From Alistipes sp. (GTDB lineage: Bacteria > Bacteroidota > Bacteroidia > Bacteroidales > Rikenellaceae): 64,000 bases of DNA. A program made the translations under genes and the position numbers. Location of the stretch: NCBI RefSeq assembly GCF_020026455.1, contig NZ_JAHHQJ010000004.1:1-64000 (forward strand), given 5' to 3'. Of the stretch, positions 31,943-40,021 are shown in pieces. The notes under the pieces are model-generated. The model was not told where the DNA came from. It worked only from the letters and a program-made list of their open reading frames with translations, and made no database searches. The first letter of the stretch is position 1. The number at the start of each line of letters is the position of its first letter.

Positions 31943-34171
31943 ATGAGCGAAATCTACACCGTCATTGTCGGCATTCTGGGAATCCTCGCTATTTCAGGTC
32001 TTTTCGTCGGCGTCACGAACGACGCAGTCAACTTTCTCAACTCCGCTATCGGATCCAAGGCAGCATCGATGAAGGTGATCCTCACCGTAGCCTCCATCGG
32101 CATCATCATCGGCGTGGTCACGTCGAGCGGAATGATGGAAGTGGCCCGCAGCGGCATGTTCAACCCCGGATTGTTCTCTTTCCACGAAGTGATGATGCTC
32201 TACCTGGGCGTCATGTTCGCAAACGTCATCCTGCTGGACCTCTACAATTCGTGGGGACTCCCAACATCGACCACCGTATCGCTGATATTCTGTCTGCTGG
32301 GCGCCGCAATCGCCGTCTCGATCTACAAAATCTCGAACGACCCGGAACAGGGAGTCGCCTCGCTCGGACACTACATCAACACCTCGCGCGCAATGGGAAT
32401 CGTTTCGGCCATCCTGCTGTCGGTGGTGATCGCCTTCACCTGCGGCACGCTGGTCATGTACATCTCACGCACGATCTTCTCGTTCCGCTACACGGCGCTA
32501 TTCCGTCGCTACGGAGCACTCTGGTGCGGGGCCTCGCTGACGGCAATCGTCTATTTCGCCATCTTCAAGGGGCTCAAATCCATACTCGCCGGCCATGCCT
32601 TCATCCAGATGATCGACAGCTCCCTGCTCCCGGCCATCGCCATCTGCTGGGTGGTATGCACGCTGCTGCTGTTCTTCATCCAGCGCTTCAAAGTCAACAT
32701 CCTGCGCATCACGATCCTTTCGGGAACCTTCGCGCTGGCGCTGGCCTTCGCGGGAAACGACCTGGTGAACTTCATCGGGGTCCCCGTGGCCGGATTCGAC
32801 GCCTACTCCATCGCCCGGGAGGCGGGCGACACGCAGATGCTCATGAGTGCGCTGACCGAGAATGTCCCGGCGAATTTCCTGATCCTGCTGACGGCCGGGA
32901 TCCTGATGATCATCACGCTGTGGACCTCGAAAAAGGCCATGCACGTCTCCGAAACCGAGATTTCGCTCTCGGCACAGGACGATGCCGGCCAGCAGCAGTA
33001 CGGCTCGTCGCTCTTCTCGCGGACGATCGTACGCGCGGCCCTCAACGTCAGCACCGGGATCGAGCGCGTGGTCCCCAAGCACCTCCGGGAGCGGATTTCG
33101 CGCCGTTTCGAGTATGAGGACGTGGAGCACAGCGGTGCTCCCTACGACATGATCCGCGCCACGGTCAACCTGACCACTGCGGCGCTGCTGATCGCCATGG
33201 CCACCTCGCTCAAACTCCCGCTGTCGACCACCTACGTCTGCTTCATGGTGGCGATGGGTTCGTCGCTCGCCGACCGCGCATGGGGACGCGAAAGCGCCGT
33301 ATACCGCATTTCGGGCGTCATGACCGTCGTGGCCGGGTGGTTCATCACCGCGCTGGGCGGATTCCTGATCGCCTTCGTGGTGGGACTGGCGCTGATCTAC
33401 GGCGGGACACCGGCCTTCATCATTATCACACTACTGTGCGGATACATGCTCATCCACAGCAACTTCCTGAAAAAGGACAAGGGAAGCGCCATCGTCAAGG
33501 AGCACGAAGACACCACCGAGGACATCATCGCCAACCTGCGCGACGAGGTGTGCCGCACGATGGAGTCGGCAACGAAGATTTACGACCGCACGCTGATCGC
33601 CGTCTTCAAGGAGAACCGCAAGGTGCTGCGCGACATGGTCAAGGAGTCGAACGACCTGTTCTACCAGTCGCGCGAACGGAAATACTCGCTGCTCCCCACG
33701 CTCAAGAAACTCCAGGGCGGAGACGTGAATACGGCGCACTACTACGTGCAGGTGGTCGACTACCTCAACGAAATGACCAAGGCGCTGATGCACATCACCC
33801 GCCCGGCATTCGAGCACATCGACAACAACCACGAGGGACTTTCGAAAGATCAGGCCCGCGACCTGATGTCGATCAACGACGACGTGGAGTCGATCTATCG
33901 CCACATCAACCTGATGCTGCGCGAGGGCGATTTCTCGGAGATCGAAACCGTGCTGACGATGCGCGACCAGCTCTTCGAAGCCATTGCCGAAGCCATCAAG
34001 TCGGAACTTACGCGCATCAACGAGGCCCGTTCGAACACCAAGGCAAGCATGCTGTATCTCACGATTCTGACCGAGACGAAGAACATGGTGCTCCAGTCGC
34101 GCAACCTGCTCAAGTCGCAGCAGTACTTCCTCAAGCACCTCACGGGGCCGAAAACGTGGATCAAAAAGTAG
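31943..34171 (+). CDS. PiT-type inorganic phosphate transporter with PhoU-like tail
   Basis: The 742-residue protein imports phosphate with protons or sodium. Two PiT repeats are visible: GVTNDAVNFLNSAIGSKAAS near the N terminus, and ATSLKLPLSTTYVCFMVAMGSSLADRAWG around residues 415-445. About ten membrane segments reach to about residue 510. The last 220 residues are soluble and helical, like a PhoU/DUF47 domain, and would face the cytoplasm as a built-in regulator. A DUF4924 gene follows after 25 bp. Confidence 0.92.
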   Translation: MSEIYTVIVGILGILAISGLFVGVTNDAVNFLNSAIGSKAASMKVILTVASIGIIIGVVTSSGMMEVARSGMFNPGLFSFHEVMMLYLGVMFANVILLDLYNSWGLPTSTTVSLIFCLLGAAIAVSIYKISNDPEQGVASLGHYINTSRAMGIVSAILLSVVIAFTCGTLVMYISRTIFSFRYTALFRRYGALWCGASLTAIVYFAIFKGLKSILAGHAFIQMIDSSLLPAIAICWVVCTLLLFFIQRFKVNILRITILSGTFALALAFAGNDLVNFIGVPVAGFDAYSIAREAGDTQMLMSALTENVPANFLILLTAGILMIITLWTSKKAMHVSETEISLSAQDDAGQQQYGSSLFSRTIVRAALNVSTGIERVVPKHLRERISRRFEYEDVEHSGAPYDMIRATVNLTTAALLIAMATSLKLPLSTTYVCFMVAMGSSLADRAWGRESAVYRISGVMTVVAGWFITALGGFLIAFVVGLALIYGGTPAFIIITLLCGYMLIHSNFLKKDKGSAIVKEHEDTTEDIIANLRDEVCRTMESATKIYDRTLIAVFKENRKVLRDMVKESNDLFYQSRERKYSLLPTLKKLQGGDVNTAHYYVQVVDYLNEMTKALMHITRPAFEHIDNNHEGLSKDQARDLMSINDDVESIYRHINLMLREGDFSEIETVLTMRDQLFEAIAEAIKSELTRINEARSNTKASMLYLTILTETKNMVLQSRNLLKSQQYFLKHLTGPKTWIKK

Positions 34172-34196
34172 CGCGGGCTCCAAAACCGGATACGAA

Positions 34197-34760
34197 ATGG
34201 ATATAGCAAAAGCAAAACGGCGGGAGAACATCGCCGAATACATTCTCTACCTCTGGCAGTTGGAAGATCTGCTCCGGGCATTACAATTCAGCCCCGAGGC
34301 GGTATTTTCGACGCTGATAGCCCCGCGCAAGGACATCGGCGAGGAGCAGAAGCATGTCTTCCTGCTCTGGTACATGGATCTGGCAAACCTGCTCCGCCAG
34401 GAGGGCAAGGAGGAGAAGGGGCATCTGGAACATACGCTTCATCTGATTCAGGACCTGCACGACCTGCACCTCCAGCTGATGAAACTCCCCGTCGGCGCGC
34501 ATTACCGCCAGACGTACGCCCACCTCGAGCCCGAGCTGCCGCGCCTGCGGAGCGTTCTGGGCAACCCGGGGATGAACGACACGGAACTCTGCTTCCGCGC
34601 ACTCTACGCCGCAATGCTCTACCGCATCAAAGGCGAGGGCGACAAATCGGCCGTGACGGACACGCTGGAATACATATCCCCCGTAATTGCGGAGTTGGCA
34701 GACATGCACGGCAAGGTCGAGCGGGGCGAAGTGAATCTGTTCAAGACGGACGCCGAATAA
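34197..34760 (+). CDS. DUF4924 family protein
   Basis: The 187-residue protein is mostly alpha-helical and soluble. The start MDIAKAKRRENIAEYILYLWQLEDLLRA is typical of DUF4924, a Bacteroidota family of unknown function. It lies 25 bp after the PiT gene with no promoter between, so the two are probably co-transcribed. That is the only clue to its role. Confidence 0.8.
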   Translation: MDIAKAKRRENIAEYILYLWQLEDLLRALQFSPEAVFSTLIAPRKDIGEEQKHVFLLWYMDLANLLRQEGKEEKGHLEHTLHLIQDLHDLHLQLMKLPVGAHYRQTYAHLEPELPRLRSVLGNPGMNDTELCFRALYAAMLYRIKGEGDKSAVTDTLEYISPVIAELADMHGKVERGEVNLFKTDAE

Positions 34761-35205
34761 CGGCTCCAAATCGCATCGCGAAGATGAAACGCCCGGCTCT
34801 GCGGTTCGGGGCGGTGTCGGTTGCGCAGGTCGGTACTCCCCCGGCGGCGGGCCCCCTATCGTCTGCGACGCAGAAAAGGGCGGCGATCCGGCGGACAGCC
34901 GGCAAGCGGGAGGGGCGGCGCATCGTGGATACCAATACAAAGGCGGTGGAGCAGATCGCACGTCGGAAACCGCGGTGCAGAACGGCAACTGGAAGAATAA
35001 GCCGGAGACCGGAAGCGGGCAGGTGGCCGTTTTCAAGCAGGAGGGAGAAGAGCCCCGGCAAAGCGGAGGATCGGAACACAGGAGGCTCCGGGAGAGATCG
35101 GCGGGTCGGCCGTTTTTTTTTTGGGGGGGGGCAGGACGGCACAGCGACCCTCAAAAACGAAAGAAGGCCGACAAAAAGTCGGCCTTAAATCTTTCCTGCA
35201 GGAAA
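34761..35205. other. Intergenic region with homopolymer runs
   Basis: No supported gene in 445 bp. It contains a run of ten T followed by nine G at 35113-35131 and the rpmH terminator. Open frames of 90-250 codons on either strand are low-complexity and unlike any family I know. Confidence 0.55.
35164..35186 (-). terminator. Terminator of rpmH
   Basis: A perfect 9-bp stem (AAGGCCGAC/GTCGGCCTT) with an A5 loop lies 20 bp past the rpmH stop on the minus strand. Downstream DNA in that direction is T-rich. Confidence 0.75.
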
Positions 35206-35367
35206 TTAAGCGTATTTGAACGTCGACTCGTCCGATACGGTCAGTTTCTTGCGCCCCTTTGCGCGACGTGCAGCCAGCACCTTGCGACCGTTAGCCGTAG
35301 CCATACGAGCGCGGAAACCGTGCTTGTTGATACGCTTGCGACGCGAAGGCTGGTATGTTCTCTTCAT
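35206..35367 (-). CDS. rpmH: 50S ribosomal protein L34
   Basis: The 53-residue basic protein reads MKRTYQPSRRKRINKHGFRA, followed by RMATANGRKVLAARRAKGRK and the tail KLTVSDESTFKYA. That is unmistakably L34 of the large ribosomal subunit. A second ATG six bases upstream (35373) would add Met-Ala; family alignments favour MKRT. Unlike the classical rpmH-rnpA-yidC arrangement, no rnpA follows; a terminator lies directly downstream. It has its own consensus promoter. Confidence 0.97.
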   Translation of the reverse strand: MKRTYQPSRRKRINKHGFRARMATANGRKVLAARRAKGRKKLTVSDESTFKYA

Positions 35368-35414
35368 TGCCATAGCTATATAGGTTTTATTGTTTCAGAC
35401 ATTTTTACGGATTG

Positions 35415-35444
35415 CAAAAGTACAACAAAAAAGTTATTCGCAAA
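35415..35444 (-). promoter_or_regulatory. Promoter of rpmH
   Basis: On the minus strand TTTG (35444-35441), 18 bp, TACTTTTG (35422-35415), about 48 bp before the start codon. Confidence 0.75.
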
Positions 35445-35560
35445 AGTTTTTCTCGAAAATATTTCCCAAAAAACCGAAAAAAGCCCGCAATCACACCATC
35501 TTCGGCTCCGAAACGCCCCGCTCGGGGGTGGAAATTTTATCCGCAGGCACGCAATTCCGT

Positions 35561-35592
35561 TTTGTTTCCCTCCGTTCTTTTTCCTACCTTTG
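35561..35592 (+). promoter_or_regulatory. Promoter of murA
   Basis: TTTG (35561-35564), 20 bp, TACCTTTG (35585-35592): a full consensus match. Confidence 0.85.
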
Positions 35593-35680
35593 TAGAAGAA
35601 AGGATGCTCCGGAAGCCGGCCCGAGTGCCGACCGGAGCGGAGCGGATTGTTTTTCAGACGGATAACACACGACAATACAG

Positions 35681-36997
35681 ATGGCAGTTTTCAAAGTCGA
35701 AGGAGGGCACCGACTCAAGGGCGAAATCACGCCACAGGGAGCCAAAAACGAAGCGTTGCAGATACTCTGCGCAACTCTGCTGACACCCCAGCGGGTAGTC
35801 GTCAGGAACATACCCCGGATTCTCGATGTGATGCAGCTCATCGAGCTGCTCCGCCGCATGGGGGTAGAGGTGGAGCAACTCGCGGAGGACGCCTATGCGT
35901 TCTGCGCCCGCGACATTGATTTCGAATACCTCAAATCGGACGATTACCGCCAGCGCTGCACGCGGCTGAGGGGATCGGTCATGCTCATCGGCCCGATGCT
36001 GGCGCGGTTCGGCGTGGGATACATTCCCAAACCGGGCGGCGACAAGATCGGCCGCCGCAGGCTCGACACCCATTTCCTCGGATTCCAGAAACTCGGCGCG
36101 AAGTTCAACTTCGACATCGCCGACGAATTCTTCATGGTCGAGGGCCGGAACCTGAAGGGAACCTACATGCTGCTCGACGAAGCGTCGGTGACCGGAACGG
36201 CAAACATCGTGATGGCTGCCGTGATGGCCAAAGGCCGGACAACGATCTACAATGCCGCCTGCGAACCCTACCTGCAGCAGCTGTGCAAAATGCTCAACAG
36301 AATGGGCGCGAAGATTTCGGGCATCGCCTCGAACCTGCTCGAAATCGAAGGCGTCGAAGCGTTGGGCGGCACGGAGCACCGCCTGCTACCCGACATGATC
36401 GAGGTGGGCAGCTTCATCGGCATGGCCGCCATGAACCGTTCGGAGCTGACAATCAAGAATGTATCGTTCCAGAACCTGGGCATCATCCCCGCGCAGTTCG
36501 CCCGCATGGGCATCCGCTTCGAACAGCAGGGTGACGACATCTACATCCCCCAGCAGGATCATTACAGCATCGACACGTTCCTCGACGGATCGATCATGAC
36601 CATCGCCGACGCCCCCTGGCCGGGACTGACGCCCGACCTGCTGTCGATCTTCCTCGTGGTGGCCACGCAGGCCAAAGGAGCCGTGCTGATCCACCAGAAA
36701 ATGTTCGAAAGCCGCCTGTTCTTCGTCGACAAGCTGATCGACATGGGCGCACAGATCATTCTCTGCGACCCGCACCGCGCCACGGTCATCGGACACGACC
36801 ACCGGGTGTGTCTGCGCGCAACGCGCATGACCTCGCCCGACATCCGCGCAGGTGTGGCGCTGCTGATAGCCGCCATGTCGGCCGACGGGATTTCGACCAT
36901 TCAGAACATCGACCAGATCGACCGCGGCTACAAGGACATCGACGGCCGTCTGAACGCCCTCGGAGCCAAAATCACCCGCATCGAGGATTGCAAGTAA
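35681..36997 (+). CDS. murA: UDP-GlcNAc 1-carboxyvinyltransferase
   Basis: MurA moves enolpyruvate from PEP to UDP-GlcNAc, the first committed step of peptidoglycan synthesis. The 438-residue protein has both inside-out barrels. GGHRLKGEITPQGAKNEALQ carries the catalytic Lys-Asn pair, and the flexible loop reads PKPGGDKIGRRRLD. In E. coli that loop has Cys115, the residue alkylated by fosfomycin; here it is Asp121, which predicts intrinsic fosfomycin insensitivity. It is a single gene with its own promoter and terminator, apart from the division cluster. Confidence 0.96.
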   Translation: MAVFKVEGGHRLKGEITPQGAKNEALQILCATLLTPQRVVVRNIPRILDVMQLIELLRRMGVEVEQLAEDAYAFCARDIDFEYLKSDDYRQRCTRLRGSVMLIGPMLARFGVGYIPKPGGDKIGRRRLDTHFLGFQKLGAKFNFDIADEFFMVEGRNLKGTYMLLDEASVTGTANIVMAAVMAKGRTTIYNAACEPYLQQLCKMLNRMGAKISGIASNLLEIEGVEALGGTEHRLLPDMIEVGSFIGMAAMNRSELTIKNVSFQNLGIIPAQFARMGIRFEQQGDDIYIPQQDHYSIDTFLDGSIMTIADAPWPGLTPDLLSIFLVVATQAKGAVLIHQKMFESRLFFVDKLIDMGAQIILCDPHRATVIGHDHRVCLRATRMTSPDIRAGVALLIAAMSADGISTIQNIDQIDRGYKDIDGRLNALGAKITRIEDCK

Positions 36998-37018
36998 AAC
37001 CCCGAGGGTTCGGAAGAC

Positions 37019-37063
37019 AACCCCTGCCGCGCAAGACCTCACCAGTCGCGTGGCAGGGGTTTT
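37019..37063 (+). terminator. Terminator of murA
   Basis: The stem AACCCCTGCC/GGCAGGGGTT has a loop of about 23 bases that includes a further short GC pairing. It is followed by TTTTC. Confidence 0.75.
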
Positions 37064-37169
37064 CGATCAGACGGAGAAAAAACAACCCGCCAAATTTTGC
37101 ATCACGGGATTTGAGACCGAACAGAACATGACCTAAAACGGCCGGAATGTACCATTCGGCTATTTTTTA

Positions 37170-37177
37170 TATCTTTG
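37170..37177 (+). promoter_or_regulatory. Putative -7 box of the metalloprotease-SusCD operon
   Basis: TATCTTTG matches the consensus, but no TTTG lies 20 bp upstream. The absence of a -33 box would suit dependence on an activator or an alternative sigma factor. Confidence 0.55.
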
Positions 37178-37309
37178 TGTGTCAGCCCCATGTCCGAACG
37201 GGATACCGGCAAAAACAAATCATTCGACAAAATAACTTTTTCGTAACATTCTGAAATCACAACTCATTATACGCTTACAAAATCACGTCTATTTACCAAT
37301 TTTACTTAT

Positions 37310-39973
37310 ATGCGTTCACTACCCAACTTCTGCATCCTGCTTTTGGCGGCAGGACTACTGATCGCCCCAGCATCAATGGCGGCCTCGAAATCCAAAAAGA
37401 AAAAAGCAAAAACCGAAGAGGTCAACAAGTACAAAGTCGACAAGTACACCAAAATGTTCGTCAACGACAAATCGTGCCTCTCCGCCAAAGGCCCCTTTCT
37501 GACGCTCCACAAGCTCAAGGGAAAACTCTACGTGGAGGTGCCCCTCAAGACAATCGGACGTGAAATGCTGATCGCATCCACGATCTCAGAAGCCAGTGAC
37601 ACTAACCTCGGGACCATCGGCTACAAGCCCACAAACCCCATTCACGTCAAGTTCACACGCATCGACACGACGCTCTACCTCTCGCAGGCCGTCGTGCCGC
37701 CCGTTCACGACCCGAACGACCCTCACCTGTCCAAGGCCATCGGCCGGAGCACGCTCCCGCCGATTATCCACGCCTACCCACTGGTCTGCTACAACCGCGA
37801 CAGTTCGGCAATGGTGATCGAAATGACCAAATTCTTCTCGGGAGACAACGAACTGATCGCCCCGATCAAAAGTTCCAAGGGCGGCATGGTGAACATCACA
37901 GGCAAGTTCAAGTCCGAGGGTTCGGTGATCGACCAGATCAAGTCCTTCGAGGACAATGTTACCGTCAAATCGTACCTCTCTTACTCAGTGACGGCCGACC
38001 TGCTGGGGCTGGTGGTCCTCAAGAAGGACGAACCGATGACTGTGAAAGTAACGCGCACAATCCTGCTGCTGCCCGAAGAGGCTATGCAACCCCGTCTGGC
38101 AGACTCGCGCATCGGCATCTTCCAGACCAACATGACGCGCATCAACGGCAAGAAGGACAAGATTGAGGATTTCTCAGTCATCAACCGCTGGGACATCCGG
38201 CCCAAAGACTTCGAGGCCTGGAAACGCGGTGAACTCGTAGAACCGGTCAAGCCGATCGTTTTCTACCTCGACAATGCCTTCCCCCAGTTGTGGCGCGAAC
38301 CGATCCGCCGCGGCGTACTGCGCTGGAACAAGGCATTCGAAAAGATCGGATTCAAAAACGTCATGCACATCAAGGACTTCCCGAAAGACGACCCCGAATT
38401 CGACCCCGACAACTTGAAATACTCCTGCATTCGCTACGTCCCGGCAGCCGTAGCCAACGCCATGGGCCCCTCGTGGGTCGACCCTCGATCGGGTGAGATC
38501 ATCAACGCGTCGGTGCTGATGTATAACGACGTGGTGAAGCTAGCCGCAACTTGGCGTTTCGTGCAGACTGCACAGATCGACGAGCGCGTGCGCAGCAAGG
38601 AGCTGCCCGACGACGTATTTCAGGAATCGCTGGAGTACATCCTTGCCCACGAGGTGGGACACTGTCTCGGTCTGATGCACAACATGGCCGCATCAAACGC
38701 CTTCCCCGTGGATTCGCTCCGCAGTGCATCGTTCACGCAGCAGTACGGAACAACCCCCTCAATCATGGACTACGCACGCTTCAACTACGTGGCACAGCCG
38801 GGAGACAAGGGCGTGAAACTCACCCCTCCGGACCTCGGACCCTATGACGCCTACGTCATCAAATACGCCTACACCCCGCTGCCCGACAAGAAGGACATGT
38901 TCGACGAGGAGAAGACCCTCCGCGGATGGATCGACGAGAAGGTCGGCGACCTGATCTACCGTTACGGCCGTCAGCAGCTGATCGCACGCTACGACCCTTC
39001 TGCCATCGAGGAGGATCTCGGCGACGACCACATCAAGGCCGGCGACTACGGCATCTGCAACCTCAAATACATCCTAGCGCACATGGAGGAGTGGATCCCC
39101 GACGAGGAGGATCCCGATCTGAAAATTCGCACGGAGTTCTACGCGGCTGCGGCCGAACAGTTCGCTCGCTACGTAAACGCCGTGATGCTCAACATAGGCG
39201 GCATCTACCTCACAGACGTGAACAGCAACACGGCGGGCGGAGCACAGGCCGTTCCCGTCCCGAAGGAGCTGCAACGCGCATCGCTGAAATGGGTACTCGC
39301 ACAGATGAAGGATTCGGCTTGGCTCGAACAGTCCGCGCTGACCGAAAAGCTGCCGCTACACGTGGATCTATCGTCCATCCTGCGCTTCAACTTCTGCCGC
39401 TCGTTCTTCTCCTACTATAAAAACGTCATGCTCTCGTCGCACATCGCCGACGATCCCTACACGCCGCAGAAATATATGAACGACCTCTACGACATCGTCT
39501 TCGAAAACACGATCAAGGGTCGCCCTGCGTCGCCGTCAGAACGGCTCATCCAGCGGATGTTCGTCGATGCGGCCGCAGGTATTGCTTCCAACGAGGCCAA
39601 GCGCATGAAGTTGGGCGGCATCGCGGAGGCCTATGCCCCCTCGGTGGACGAGATCGCTCTGATGGGGCTCGACCCGAGCGGCACCGTAGAGTGTTACCTC
39701 GGGCTGCTGCGCCAGGTCGAAGAGGAGCACGGAAAGGGATACATCGCCTCGCTGCTCTGGAACAGCGAAGCCCTGTCGTCGGGATACGGCTGGCAGCACA
39801 ACGTGCAATTGCGATCGATCGACGAGTCGCGCGCGCTGTTCGTCAACGTCAGCGACCGGATTCTGAAGCTGCTGCGCTCCCGCGTGAACAACGCAACAGG
39901 AGAGACCCGCGCCCACTACCAGGGTATGATCTACGTCCTCGAGCGCAGTCTGTTCCCGTCACAGAAGAACTAA
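37310..39973 (+). CDS. Secreted zinc-dependent metalloprotease (metzincin-like, DUF5117 type)
   Basis: The 887-residue protein has a signal peptide (about 1-24) and then a Lys-rich stretch. The large N-terminal part resembles the DUF5118/DUF5117 region of Bacteroidota proteases. The catalytic motif is H447-E448-V-G-H451-C-L-G-L-M-H457, the extended HExxHxxGxxH zinc site of metzincins. A Met-turn follows at SIMDY (Met486). A large C-terminal helical region lies beyond. It likely degrades proteins in the periplasm or outside the cell. It is the first gene of a five-gene unit with susC, susD and two lipoprotein genes. Codon use seems less biased than in the flanks, with more CTA and ACA. Confidence 0.92.
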   Translation: MRSLPNFCILLLAAGLLIAPASMAASKSKKKKAKTEEVNKYKVDKYTKMFVNDKSCLSAKGPFLTLHKLKGKLYVEVPLKTIGREMLIASTISEASDTNLGTIGYKPTNPIHVKFTRIDTTLYLSQAVVPPVHDPNDPHLSKAIGRSTLPPIIHAYPLVCYNRDSSAMVIEMTKFFSGDNELIAPIKSSKGGMVNITGKFKSEGSVIDQIKSFEDNVTVKSYLSYSVTADLLGLVVLKKDEPMTVKVTRTILLLPEEAMQPRLADSRIGIFQTNMTRINGKKDKIEDFSVINRWDIRPKDFEAWKRGELVEPVKPIVFYLDNAFPQLWREPIRRGVLRWNKAFEKIGFKNVMHIKDFPKDDPEFDPDNLKYSCIRYVPAAVANAMGPSWVDPRSGEIINASVLMYNDVVKLAATWRFVQTAQIDERVRSKELPDDVFQESLEYILAHEVGHCLGLMHNMAASNAFPVDSLRSASFTQQYGTTPSIMDYARFNYVAQPGDKGVKLTPPDLGPYDAYVIKYAYTPLPDKKDMFDEEKTLRGWIDEKVGDLIYRYGRQQLIARYDPSAIEEDLGDDHIKAGDYGICNLKYILAHMEEWIPDEEDPDLKIRTEFYAAAAEQFARYVNAVMLNIGGIYLTDVNSNTAGGAQAVPVPKELQRASLKWVLAQMKDSAWLEQSALTEKLPLHVDLSSILRFNFCRSFFSYYKNVMLSSHIADDPYTPQKYMNDLYDIVFENTIKGRPASPSERLIQRMFVDAAAGIASNEAKRMKLGGIAEAYAPSVDEIALMGLDPSGTVECYLGLLRQVEEEHGKGYIASLLWNSEALSSGYGWQHNVQLRSIDESRALFVNVSDRILKLLRSRVNNATGETRAHYQGMIYVLERSLFPSQKN

Positions 39974-39980
39974 AACCCAA

Positions 39981-40006
39981 GCAGACCGGCCTAACGGCCG
40001 GTCTGC
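39981..40006 (+). promoter_or_regulatory. Perfect intercistronic stem-loop between protease and susC
   Basis: GCAGACCGGCC (39981-39991), TAAC loop, GGCCGGTCTGC (39996-40006). It fills most of the 48-bp gap, 15 bp before the susC ATG, and has no T-run after it. It may act as an RNA-processing or stability element, or as partial termination. Confidence 0.75.
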
Positions 40007-40021
40007 CTAAGACCCAAATAC

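Larger units (their letters stand above)
35374..35680. other. Divergent promoter region between rpmH and murA
   Basis: The 307 bp are AT-richer than the surroundings and hold one promoter for each gene. The murA leader is about 85 nt. I find no gene here. Confidence 0.6.
36998..37309. other. Intergenic region between murA and the metalloprotease locus
   Basis: The 312 bp hold the murA terminator, a -7 box at 37170-37177 and an AT-rich leader of about 125 nt. This leader is the most AT-rich stretch nearby. No known riboswitch is recognised. Confidence 0.6.

Noticed and set aside
34784..35188. Open frames through the T10/G9 run
   Set aside because: Low-complexity sequence, no domain, and they end in the rpmH terminator region.
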